From NCBI GenBank assembly GCA_964540105.1, contig CAZILL010000002.1, forward strand, positions 806,001 to 870,000: DNA of 64,000 nucleotides, written 5' to 3'. Of the stretch, positions 8,113 to 16,108 are shown piece by piece. The position numbers and the translations under genes were made by a program. The notes below the pieces were generated by a model. The model was not told where the DNA came from. It ran no database searches and saw nothing but the letters and a program-made list of their open reading frames with translations. Source of the DNA: DATKJY01 sp964540105 (GTDB lineage: Bacteria > Zixibacteria > MSB-5A5 > GN15 > FEB-12). The first letter of the stretch is position 1. The number at the start of each line of letters is the position of its first letter.

Positions 8113-9683
8113 CAGATAAGGCACCCAAAAATTCGGTAGCCCGATCAACCTGGATTGTCGCCGCCGGCACCGCGTTTTCCCGAGTTTCCGGTCTGCTTCG
8201 TGAGCAGGTGATGGCCTACTATTTCGGAGCCGGCATGGCCACCGACGCTTTTGTGTTGGCCTTCCGAATCCCGAACCTTCTGCGAGATCTTTTTGCCGAA
8301 GGGGCGCTTTCCTCCTCGTTTGTTCCGGTTTTCAAGGAACGCCTGGTGCAACAGACCCAGGAGGAAGCGTTCAAGCTAGCCAACATTGTAATCACTGCCA
8401 TGGCCCTGGTCCTGGGAATCGTGACGATCCTCGGGATTGCCGCGACCCCGACGATCATCTACCTCACTGCACACGGATTCACTGACGAAGCTGACAAATT
8501 CGCCCTGACTGTCAACCTGACCCGCATGATGTGGTTCTTTCTCCCGCTCGTCTCTATTTCCGCTCTGATCATGGGGATGCTAAACTCGTTTGATCGATTC
8601 GGTTTGCCGGCCATGTCTCCGGCGATGTTCAACGTCGGCAGCGTCCTGACCGTAGTGTTCTTCTATCACGAATTTGATATGCCAGTGTACACTCTCGGGA
8701 TCGGCGTGCTGGTGGGTGGAATTGGGCAGATCTTGATCCAACTGCCGTCGCTATGGAAGATCGGGTATCGATTCCGTTTCCGGCTCAGCCTTTTTGATGA
8801 TGGCATGAAGAAGATGATGAAGCTGTTTACCCCGATGATGATCGGGCTGTCCGCGGGACGGATCAACATCCTGGTGAATACACTGTTGGTTTCGTTTCTG
8901 GCCGAGGGATCGATCTCGTACTTGAATTACTCGTTCCGACTGATGCATTTCCCACTGGGGGTCTTTGCGGTGGCGCTCGGGACGGTCGCTTTGCCGCGAG
9001 CCTCAGAGATCGCCAGCAGAGGGAACATGGAAGAACTGGCCAAAATCTTCCACGAAGCGCTCAGCCTTAACTTCCTGCTCATAGTACCCTCGGCGTTCTG
9101 CCTCGGACTGATGGGGAGGGAAATTGTTGAGCTCATTTATCACTACGGAGCGTTTTCAGAGCTTCATACGACCAACACAGCATTGGCGCTGTTGCACTAC
9201 TCGTACGGTCTCATCGGTTTTGCCGCGGTGCGAGTGATTGTACCGATCTACTACGCTCTCGGGGATTCGCGCATCCCCATGAAGTGCTCGATCATCGCCG
9301 TCGCTGTAAATTTGGCGCTGTATTACCCTCTCATGAAACTGATGGATTTCGCCGGGCTGGCGGCCGCTACCTCGGTGGCTGGGCTCGTGAATTCCGGGCT
9401 CCTGATTTACTATCTGTCAGATAAAGGGGTTCCGGTAAAATACGATAAAATCCTTCTGAACTTTGTTCGCATCTCGGTTGCTTCCGCGATTGCCATGGTT
9501 ATCGCCAAATTTCTGCCCATCGATGTCTTGGTCAGCGCCGACAGCTTCGCCGGCCGTGTCGCGCACTCCTTGGTTCCCCCGACCGCGGGCGTTCTGTTGT
9601 ACGTGCTGCTCTGTTCCTTCATGGGCATTCAGGAAATGGCTGTTTTGAAGCGGAAACTGCTGCGTCGACGATCCACATCATGA
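8106..9683 (+). CDS. murJ: Lipid II flippase MurJ (MviN family)
   Basis: Flips lipid-linked peptidoglycan precursor across the inner membrane. The 525-residue protein has about 14 hydrophobic spans, as expected. The N-terminus has the family signature: VAR...IVAAGTAFSRVSGLLRE, then TDAFVLAFRIPNLLRDLFAEGALSSSFVPVF. The loop arginines needed for lipid II handling in MurJ (R in SRVSGLLRE and RIPNLLRD) are present. TTG at 8106 is preferred (GGCGGA six bases upstream). A GTG at 8079 would add nine residues but has no ribosome site. Its start lies inside the divergent rpsT promoter. comEC follows after six bases, so the two are probably cotranscribed. Confidence 0.93.
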   Translation: MSTDKAPKNSVARSTWIVAAGTAFSRVSGLLREQVMAYYFGAGMATDAFVLAFRIPNLLRDLFAEGALSSSFVPVFKERLVQQTQEEAFKLANIVITAMALVLGIVTILGIAATPTIIYLTAHGFTDEADKFALTVNLTRMMWFFLPLVSISALIMGMLNSFDRFGLPAMSPAMFNVGSVLTVVFFYHEFDMPVYTLGIGVLVGGIGQILIQLPSLWKIGYRFRFRLSLFDDGMKKMMKLFTPMMIGLSAGRINILVNTLLVSFLAEGSISYLNYSFRLMHFPLGVFAVALGTVALPRASEIASRGNMEELAKIFHEALSLNFLLIVPSAFCLGLMGREIVELIYHYGAFSELHTTNTALALLHYSYGLIGFAAVRVIVPIYYALGDSRIPMKCSIIAVAVNLALYYPLMKLMDFAGLAAATSVAGLVNSGLLIYYLSDKGVPVKYDKILLNFVRISVASAIAMVIAKFLPIDVLVSADSFAGRVAHSLVPPTAGVLLYVLLCSFMGIQEMAVLKRKLLRRRSTS

Positions 9684-9689
9684 TGGCGT

Positions 9690-12041
9690 ATGATTCGGCT
9701 GTTTCCGGGTCCATTTGTCCTACTCTTTGTGATTGCCGGCATCATGCTCGGCGACATCACCCATGCCAGCTCCTGGCTCTTTCTCTTTCTGTCCATCCTC
9801 TCTTTTGTTATCGGTATCTACTCAGCGTATCGACGCCGCTTGAAGGCGGCCACGATGGCTCTGGCCGTGTGCATCGGTAGCGCGGCCGGGTTCGAATTCA
9901 GTTCGGGCACGTATGATCTCGGGCCACATCACGTCGCGCGAATAATCCGGGAGCCGCAGGTTTATCAGGTCTTTGGGAAGGTTTCTGACTGGCCTGATAT
10001 CCGATCCACGTACACCGATGTTCGAATCGAGCTCGACTCGATCAGGGGGGACTTTGGCCGCAAAGTGACCGGCGCCATACTGCTGAAAGTGACCGATACG
10101 ACCACTGCTCTGCAACGAGGCGATGCCGTGGAGTTCGTCGGCAGGATCTACCCACTGAAGGGAAGCGACGATTCCCGGGGCGACTATCAGCGACGCCTCG
10201 CACTTCGAGGCATTTTTGGCACCGCGTATTTGCCTACTCTGCTTGATGTTCGCGTGGATCGACGCAGCAGCTACGGACTTGTTCACCAGGCTGATCGCCT
10301 GAGGGAATCGATTAAGGAATCCCTACAGCGAAATCTATCAGTTGAATCGGCAGCGCTGGCATGCGGATTCCTGATCGGAGAAACGCGAGATATCCCCGCT
10401 GAAATCTATACCCGCTTTCGGGACACGGGAACACTTCATCTTCTGGCCATCTCCGGTTCGAATGTCGCGCTCTTACTTCTGGTCGTTTCCGTCCTGTTGC
10501 GACCGTTCGGCACGTCGCGCGTCACGCGATCGATTCTGCTGCTGGCGGTCGTCCTGGTGTTTTCGCTGATTTGTTATGGAGAACCGTCGGTGATTCGCGC
10601 TTCTCTCATGGCCACCCTTGTGATTCTGGCGCGGCTCGTCGGCCGACGCTACGATCTCAACAATATCATCGGCCTGACCGCTTTACTCATACTCCTCGTC
10701 CAGCCCGGCCAGCTCTTTGATGTCGGCTTTCAGCTGTCGTTTGCGACGGCCTGGGGCTTGATTTTCATCGTCCCGAAAGTTGCCCCGTTACTTGGCAGCT
10801 TTGTGGGTAATCCGTCACGGCAGGTGGATAATGCCGATCCCCAAGGTATGTCGCGGTACCGACTTCTGTTCCGCAGCCGCTGGCTCTCTTGGACACTTCT
10901 CTCGCTTGTTGTCTCTTTCGTTGCTCAGGTATCTTCCGCACCGATCATTATCTACTACTTCCGAGCAATTCCGCTCATCTCCCCGCTGGCGAATCTGCTC
11001 GTGGTCCCGATGGTTTCGTTGAGTGTGATTGGCCTCCAGCTCATCCTTGTAGCCAACCTGATCTGGCCAACGCTTGGGCTGTTCATTGGATCCTTGGTTG
11101 ATCCGCTTATTCGCGCCACCTTGCGAGTGGCAAATGCGATGGGTGAGCAGCAGTGGGGAGTCGTCCGCCTCGAGAGCCATGCTGACCGCCTGATTGAGCT
11201 ATTTGCAGTATTCTGCGCACTCGCGCTTCCGGCTCTGCTCGCGCTCGCGATAAGCAACAAGCGGTTTAGGCGGATAAGCGTGATCGCTTTCTGCGTGATG
11301 CTCAATGCCGGGCTTTTCGTAGCTGCCGAGAGTGTTGTAAAGGGATCGGCTCCCTTCGTGCACATCGCCTCCGTCCCCGGTGGAGTTCTTGCGACCGTTT
11401 CGACAGCGGCAGGCGAACCTGCGGATTGCATTTTGACAGGACTCGTCGGAAAGGAATACCCGGTCGATCAGCGCGTTCTTCTCCCGATTCTGAGCGAGCG
11501 GAAGGTCACCGATCTGGGACGTCTCTTCGTGCTCTCAGTGTCGTACGATGCGGTCGATGAACTGTTCAATCTTTCGGAACGGCTCAGAGTCGATACGCTC
11601 TACATCCGGTCCGAACTGAGACCAATGATTGAGGACGCCCTGGCAGCCGACAGCACTCGCAGGGAGCAGACGCTGTCCGTATGCTATTTTGGAGACAGGT
11701 CTGAATCCACACAGCATGCCGGTTATTACCTATCGAATAGCGCAATACGGCTCCACACGGCTGGGCGGGATTTCCAATTCGTGAGCAAGATTGGCTCACA
11801 TGAGTTTCCGCCTGTAGAAGGGAGAGGTGCAGTTATGGTCATTGGGGGACCTTGGCAACCCTCAGCGACTGACTGGCTGGATGCGCGCAAGGCTGGTTAT
11901 GACTTGGTCGTCTGTTCAAGAATCATACAGTACCACCCCCCGAACATAGACCGTAACGATCCGTATCCGGACCGCGTCGCTCCTGATTATGTCTATGATC
12001 TTGACCGTCGCGGGAATCTGACCTTACCCTATTCCGAGTAG
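9690..12041 (+). CDS. comEC: ComEC/Rec2-family DNA uptake channel with degenerate beta-lactamase-like tail
   Basis: A 783-residue inner-membrane protein expected to carry single-stranded DNA into the cytoplasm during natural transformation. Order: N-terminal membrane helices, an OB-like DUF4131 region (about 75-190, with GDAVEFVGR), then the competence domain (about 215-500) with the signature GTLHLLAISGSNVALLL and the later PSVIRASLMA and GFQLSFATAWGL segments. The C-terminal 220 residues align in position with the metallo-beta-lactamase-like domain of ComEC, but the usual metal-binding H-x-H-x-D-H is not visible; the equivalent segment reads LSVSYDAVDEL. Type IV pilus genes lie 6 kb downstream, which fits DNA uptake. 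Whether the tail still acts as a nuclease is doubtful. Confidence 0.88.
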   Translation: MIRLFPGPFVLLFVIAGIMLGDITHASSWLFLFLSILSFVIGIYSAYRRRLKAATMALAVCIGSAAGFEFSSGTYDLGPHHVARIIREPQVYQVFGKVSDWPDIRSTYTDVRIELDSIRGDFGRKVTGAILLKVTDTTTALQRGDAVEFVGRIYPLKGSDDSRGDYQRRLALRGIFGTAYLPTLLDVRVDRRSSYGLVHQADRLRESIKESLQRNLSVESAALACGFLIGETRDIPAEIYTRFRDTGTLHLLAISGSNVALLLLVVSVLLRPFGTSRVTRSILLLAVVLVFSLICYGEPSVIRASLMATLVILARLVGRRYDLNNIIGLTALLILLVQPGQLFDVGFQLSFATAWGLIFIVPKVAPLLGSFVGNPSRQVDNADPQGMSRYRLLFRSRWLSWTLLSLVVSFVAQVSSAPIIIYYFRAIPLISPLANLLVVPMVSLSVIGLQLILVANLIWPTLGLFIGSLVDPLIRATLRVANAMGEQQWGVVRLESHADRLIELFAVFCALALPALLALAISNKRFRRISVIAFCVMLNAGLFVAAESVVKGSAPFVHIASVPGGVLATVSTAAGEPADCILTGLVGKEYPVDQRVLLPILSERKVTDLGRLFVLSVSYDAVDELFNLSERLRVDTLYIRSELRPMIEDALAADSTRREQTLSVCYFGDRSESTQHAGYYLSNSAIRLHTAGRDFQFVSKIGSHEFPPVEGRGAVMVIGGPWQPSATDWLDARKAGYDLVVCSRIIQYHPPNIDRNDPYPDRVAPDYVYDLDRRGNLTLPYSE

Positions 12042-12149
12042 CTGAAAGCGTTCGCTGCTCGCCTGGCTGTTCCCGCTTCACAATAAAGAAATGTCCCCTT
12101 CTACCCGATACAGATACAGAAGTAGCGGTATACAGGAGAACTCTTCATC

Positions 12150-12176
12150 ATGATCAACAGGGCCGTGAGAACATGA
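12150..12176 (+). other. Eight-codon mini-ORF overlapping the next start (ATGA)
   Basis: ATG at 12150 is preceded by AGGAG about ten bases upstream and encodes MINRAVRT, stopping with the TGA that overlaps the ATG of the DUF4388 gene at 12173. The downstream ATG has only a weak site of its own, so translational coupling is possible. It may equally be chance. The rest of the 12042-12172 gap shows nothing else. Confidence 0.3.
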
Positions 12177-13375
12177 GCTTGTCAGGAAATCTGCGCACGG
12201 TTTCGTTTCCCGATATCCTGCAGTTGCTGGCCACCGGGAAGAAATCCGGAATTCTCGAGTGTCGAACGGCGACTCGACAGAAGGAGGTCGCGTTTCGTGA
12301 CGGCAACATCATTTTCGCCTCATCGCTCAACAGCTCTGAAGATCTCTTGGGAAATATGCTGCTCAAGCGCGGGAAGATTTCCAAAACTGATCTCGAGCGG
12401 GCCATAACGCTGCATCGGCAGACCGGTCGCCAGTTGGGCACGACGCTGATGGATATGAACCTCTTTGACAAGGAAGAGATCGGCTTGTGTCTCAAGTTGC
12501 AGATTGAAGAGATCGTGTACAACCTGTTCTCATGGACCGAGGGAGACTTTATTTTTCATGAAGGATCGGCGCCGAGAAACGCCCCGTTCCTGATCGAGCT
12601 GAGCACGATGAGCGTGATCATGGAAGGGACCCGTCGCATCGACGAGTGGTTGGAAATCCAGAAAGTGCTTCCCCCCGATGATGTCCTGTTGCGGATCAAC
12701 AAGTCCCCCAAGGCTAACAACGACGAGGTCGTTCTCGCGCTCGACGAATTCCGCCTGCTGTCTCTTATCAACGGTGAGAGAATCGTTCCCGAATTGATCG
12801 ACCTGTCGCCAGTGGGCGAATTCGTGACGTGTCGGGCCATCTACAAATTGATCATCAACGGTTTAGTGGAAGTTGCGGGGCGTCGCGAGGCACGTCCTGA
12901 AGAGCAGGAAGATCTGGAGGAGGCGGCGCTCTCGGTCATCTTCTATCTCTATAACAACTGTTTCTTTAGAATACGAACTCTGGTCGAAGGATTGCTTGGT
13001 GATAGCAATAGCCGCTTCTCCGCTTTCACGGCGCAATATCGCAGCGGCGTGCTGACGTTCTTTCCGGGCGTTGACCCGCACGCAGAGCTGAAGCCTCCCT
13101 TCGACAAGTTCCTTAGTGCCGTCAAAGCCTTACCCGAGGAAACCCGTTACCACACAACAATGAGCCACTTGGAGCGAATGCTCTCGGAGCAATTGGTCTT
13201 TGTCTATGAGCTGCTCGGAACCGGCGCTTTCAGGGAAGCGGTGAATCGCGCCAAGAAAGAGATCTCCGAACCGTTGGCGGTTCGACGAGATCTGGTCCAG
13301 CGCTACAGCATTGACGAGAGTATCTATGGTACCATAAAGCGAGCTGACAAGATTGTGAAGTTGATGCGAGGATAA
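12173..13375 (+). CDS. DUF4388 (PATAN-like) domain protein
   Basis: A 400-residue cytoplasmic protein. Residues 1-110 match the DUF4388 pattern (LSGNLRTVSFPDILQLLATG, KKSGILECR, then VAFRDGNIIFASS). This domain is common in delta-proteobacterial and FCB response and motility proteins, usually beside receiver or roadblock proteins. Residues 110-155 (EEIGLCLKLQIEEIVYNLFSW, GDFIFHEG) complete the winged-helix-like part. The C-terminal half is helical and unassigned. A tiny gene for a membrane protein starts three bases after its stop. The neighbouring MglA/roadblock/pilus operon suggests a role in polarity or motility signalling; this is inference. Confidence 0.8.
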   Translation: MSLSGNLRTVSFPDILQLLATGKKSGILECRTATRQKEVAFRDGNIIFASSLNSSEDLLGNMLLKRGKISKTDLERAITLHRQTGRQLGTTLMDMNLFDKEEIGLCLKLQIEEIVYNLFSWTEGDFIFHEGSAPRNAPFLIELSTMSVIMEGTRRIDEWLEIQKVLPPDDVLLRINKSPKANNDEVVLALDEFRLLSLINGERIVPELIDLSPVGEFVTCRAIYKLIINGLVEVAGRREARPEEQEDLEEAALSVIFYLYNNCFFRIRTLVEGLLGDSNSRFSAFTAQYRSGVLTFFPGVDPHAELKPPFDKFLSAVKALPEETRYHTTMSHLERMLSEQLVFVYELLGTGAFREAVNRAKKEISEPLAVRRDLVQRYSIDESIYGTIKRADKIVKLMRG

Positions 13376-13378
13376 ACT

Positions 13379-13762
13379 ATGAAACGAAGCGTTCTTTCAG
13401 CACTAATGATGGCGCTCCTGCCTTTCGCGAATGTGAGCGTTGCCGCTCAGACTCCCCCTGCTCAAACCGTAGCGGTGACTACCGCTCCACCCCTGTTTCT
13501 GACCATTCTCGTTCTTCTGGCGTCAGGAGCTTGCGTGTATTTCTGCTGGCAGGTGTATAGTCTCGTCAGGGGAGGACAACTGAGCCGCAGCTGGCTGTTC
13601 TTTGCGGCCGGGTTCTTTGTGCTCGGCCTCAGCCAGTTCACACAGCTTCTGGACGGATTTGGAGTTTTCTCCGTTCCGAGATTCCTGGTGCCAATGGCGC
13701 TCATCATGATGACTGGCCTGTTTTCATTTGGGCTACTCGAGACCAAGAAGGTCTTGAGTTAG
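13379..13762 (+). CDS. Small predicted inner-membrane protein
   Basis: A 127-residue protein with a signal-like N-terminal helix (MKRSVLSALMMALLPF, possible cleavage after VAA) followed by three hydrophobic segments: PLFLTILVLLASGACVYFCW, LFFAAGFFVLGLS and LVPMALIMMTGLFSFGLL. No charged motif or catalytic residue is evident. I do not recognise the family. It starts three bases after the DUF4388 gene and so is almost certainly cotranscribed with it. The promoter of the roadblock operon begins immediately after its stop codon. A role as membrane partner for the DUF4388 protein is possible but not shown by the sequence. Confidence 0.75.
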   Translation: MKRSVLSALMMALLPFANVSVAAQTPPAQTVAVTTAPPLFLTILVLLASGACVYFCWQVYSLVRGGQLSRSWLFFAAGFFVLGLSQFTQLLDGFGVFSVPRFLVPMALIMMTGLFSFGLLETKKVLS

Positions 13763-13775
13763 GGTTGAAATTGAG

Positions 13776-13804
13776 TTGACACAATCGGTTGTAGGATTTA
13801 TTGT
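13776..13804 (+). promoter_or_regulatory. Strong candidate promoter of the roadblock/MglA operon
   Basis: A perfect TTGACA (13776-13781), 17-base spacer and TATTGT (13799-13804, 4 of 6). Predicted start near 13811 leaves about 65 untranslated bases, which contain a 6-bp inverted repeat AACCGA (13820-13825) and TCGGTT (13836-13841). Confidence 0.6.
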
Positions 13805-13877
13805 TAAGTGATACCGAAAAACCGAAGAACCGGTCTCGGTTGTCTTGCAGTGACTTAACAGAGTAGATAGAGACAAA

Positions 13878-14738
13878 ATGGCTACCGAACTCGAAGAACG
13901 AATCGACAAGTGCCAAAAGCTTCTGGATGTAGATCCGAACTCTCAGATCTTCGCTGCGCTGGCAGAAGCACACCGCTGCAAAGGGGACCTGGAGAAAGCG
14001 TTTCGAGTCTGCCAGTCGGGACTACGCACGCACCCGTCGTACGGGACCGCTCATGTCGTCATGGCCAAGATTAACCTCGATCGCGGGCTGTACGACTGGG
14101 CTGAGGCAGAAGTGAAGAAAGCGATCGAAATCGAGGGGAATGGTCGCGCAATTGAACTTCTCCTCGCGGAGATCTACATCTATAAGGGCGAGTTCAATGC
14201 GGCCGTCAAATTGCTTCGAAAGCTGCACCAAACAGATTCGAAGAACGAACAGATCAAGAAACTTCTGGATATCGCCCTGAAGCTTCCTGAGGAGCAAGCC
14301 TTACTGATGAAATCCAAGACGCCCCCGGGGTTTGATACTGGAAACCAGTCTGCGCGAGTTCCCAAGTCGGCTGTCCAGGCCACGAGCCAGACGCTTGACA
14401 TCAAGGATGTTCTGCAGGCGGGAGTGGCGATCCCGGATATCGAAGGGGCTCTGTTCATAAATGTCGAAGGGTTGGTAGTCGAATCTGAATGGCAAGTGAA
14501 CCTCGATCCGAATGTGTGCAGCGCGGCGCTGGGCGACGTCGATCACTTCCTGAACCAGGCGCTCGTCAGAGGGGCTTTCGGGCGGGTTCGCACTACATTG
14601 ATCGAGACGGTCGAGCAGGTGTTTTATCTTTTGCACGTCGCTGACGGACTGTTCCTTTTTGTCGGCAATAGCAAGATTAATCTCGGGACGCTTCGCATGC
14701 GAATCGCGTCTCTCGTGGACAAATACAAAGCCAGATAG
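13878..14738 (+). CDS. TPR protein with C-terminal roadblock/LC7-like domain
   Basis: A 286-residue cytoplasmic protein. Residues 1-150 are made of tetratricopeptide repeats (for example NSQIFAALAEAHRCKGDLEKAF, then YGTAHVVMAKINLDRGLYDWAE and ELLLAEIYIYKGEFNAAVK). After a polar linker (about 150-180), residues 190-286 have a roadblock/LC7-like pattern: a strand IEGALFINVEGLVVESEW, helices, and strands VFYLLHVADGLFLFVG and LGTLRMRIASLVDKY. Roadblock proteins such as MglB bind small Ras-like GTPases as dimers. It is the first gene after the operon promoter and is followed by another roadblock protein after 14 bases. It is probably a scaffold for the MglA-like GTPase encoded downstream; that is inference. 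Confidence 0.78.
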   Translation: MATELEERIDKCQKLLDVDPNSQIFAALAEAHRCKGDLEKAFRVCQSGLRTHPSYGTAHVVMAKINLDRGLYDWAEAEVKKAIEIEGNGRAIELLLAEIYIYKGEFNAAVKLLRKLHQTDSKNEQIKKLLDIALKLPEEQALLMKSKTPPGFDTGNQSARVPKSAVQATSQTLDIKDVLQAGVAIPDIEGALFINVEGLVVESEWQVNLDPNVCSAALGDVDHFLNQALVRGAFGRVRTTLIETVEQVFYLLHVADGLFLFVGNSKINLGTLRMRIASLVDKYKAR

Positions 14739-14752
14739 GGCAAGAGTTACCT

Positions 14753-15751
14753 ATGCAAGCAAATGGTCCAGTGAATAGTCGGGTCGTGCTGATCACGCTC
14801 GTGTTGTGGATTGTGCCGATGCTCATGTTTCCGCACATGTTCGGCACGGAATTGGCCAGGGATACGATGATCCATCTGGGATACGAGTTTGTGTTCTATG
14901 GATTGGTGGCCGGCATCTTCTTCCGTCGCAACACACTTATCGGTGTAGTTCAAGCGGCGGTGGCCTGTCTGGTCTATCGTATTGCTGTTGGCGCTGTCTT
15001 CGGTCTGCTGGTGGCGGTGATGTACTCGATGAACATAACGGTGACCATGACGCTCGGGATATTCAGTTATCTGCCGGCTCTCTTGCTCCACATTGTTGCG
15101 ACGCCTTTTGCGCTCAGCTCAGTATTATCGTCCAGACAGTCATCCGAGCTTCGGCGCCGCAGTTCGTATCGTCCGTCGACATCGAACCCAGTTTCGACGG
15201 CCAGCCATACGTCGATCGCGATTTCCAAGGAGAAGGGGATTGTCAAGGAGACCGCTACCTCGAGAACGGCCCAGACCTTTGAAGCTTCCCGCCCACCTAT
15301 CGTTGAACCCGAAAGCTCACTCTCTCCTCTACAACACTCTGAAGTGACCGGATTTGAACGGGCGACGCGGTATCTCGGAGAACATGCGGGAGTGTTCTTG
15401 GCAGTCGTGGTTGATAACGAAGGCTTGCTCCTTTCGAATTTCAAGCGGGGCACACTCAATCCCGAAGATTGGGCGCCGCTGGCGCTGCTATTCCACGACG
15501 CCAACAGACGCATTCTCGATCGGACTCGTTTGGGAACGCCCGATCGCCTCGATCTCACGCTCAAGGATAAGCGAATCCTGATCGCGAGGGATTCAGTCTG
15601 CACGTTGATGGTTCTCGCCGAGCGGCACGCCGATGACACCCTGAGCATTCGCGCCACGCAGGCGATGGAAATGATCCGTAAATACGTCACCGATCGATTC
15701 GGTCAAAAACAGGATACTAACGCGGAGAGAATACATGTATCAAGTACTTAA
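14753..15751 (+). CDS. Membrane protein with C-terminal roadblock-like domain
   Basis: A 332-residue protein. Residues 10-130 contain four to five hydrophobic helices (RVVLITLVLWIVPMLMF, FVFYGLVAGIFF, VQAAVACLVYRIAVGAVF, LLVAVMYSM and YLPALLLHIVATPFAL). A serine/threonine-rich cytoplasmic linker (about 135-200) follows. Residues 205-320 resemble a roadblock/LC7 domain (GVFLAVVVDNEGLLLSNF, a helix around LALLFHDANRRIL, and strands RILIARDSVCTLMVLAE). This is an uncommon layout and would tether a GTPase regulator to the inner membrane. The last 17 bases overlap the next roadblock gene, indicating translational coupling. Confidence 0.72.
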   Translation: MQANGPVNSRVVLITLVLWIVPMLMFPHMFGTELARDTMIHLGYEFVFYGLVAGIFFRRNTLIGVVQAAVACLVYRIAVGAVFGLLVAVMYSMNITVTMTLGIFSYLPALLLHIVATPFALSSVLSSRQSSELRRRSSYRPSTSNPVSTASHTSIAISKEKGIVKETATSRTAQTFEASRPPIVEPESSLSPLQHSEVTGFERATRYLGEHAGVFLAVVVDNEGLLLSNFKRGTLNPEDWAPLALLFHDANRRILDRTRLGTPDRLDLTLKDKRILIARDSVCTLMVLAERHADDTLSIRATQAMEMIRKYVTDRFGQKQDTNAERIHVSST

Positions 15752-16076
15752 TGATCTGAACAAAACGCCCGGGATCACCGGCTCGATGGTGGTTGGCAAT
15801 GACGGGATCGTGATCGCAGCAGACCTCGAGGCCGGGTTTGAGAGTGAGACCGTTGGCGCTCTGGCAGCTTCCATTACGACCAATATCCAGAAATCATTGG
15901 ATCGGCTGCACACGAGTCCCCTCAATCAGGTGACGATCGAAGCGGACGACGCCAAGTTGTTCTTCACGGACGCCAACATGGGGATCCTGGTGGTCACGAC
16001 CGAGAAGAACGTGAACATTGGCTTGATCAGACTGGAGATCAAGAACGCCGTCGGCAGGCTAAAATCGCCTCACTAA
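15735..16076 (+). CDS. Roadblock/LC7 domain protein (MglB-like)
   Basis: A 113-residue single-domain protein beginning MYQVLNDLNKTPGITGSMVVGNDG. It has the standard roadblock order: N-terminal helix, two strands (GSMVVGNDGIVIAADL), a central helix (ETVGALAASITTNIQKSL), strands QVTIEADDAKLFFTDA and GILVVTTEK, and a final helix. Bacterial members act as GTPase-activating or effector subunits for MglA. GGAGAG precedes the start; the gene overlaps the previous one by 17 bases and is followed, after 32 bases, by the MglA-like GTPase. It is the best candidate for the GTPase partner, with the 161-residue roadblock protein at 17170 the alternative. Confidence 0.85.
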   Translation: MYQVLNDLNKTPGITGSMVVGNDGIVIAADLEAGFESETVGALAASITTNIQKSLDRLHTSPLNQVTIEADDAKLFFTDANMGILVVTTEKNVNIGLIRLEIKNAVGRLKSPH

Positions 16077-16108
16077 GCACAGGCAGTCATTAGCGTAGGA
16101 AAGAACAT

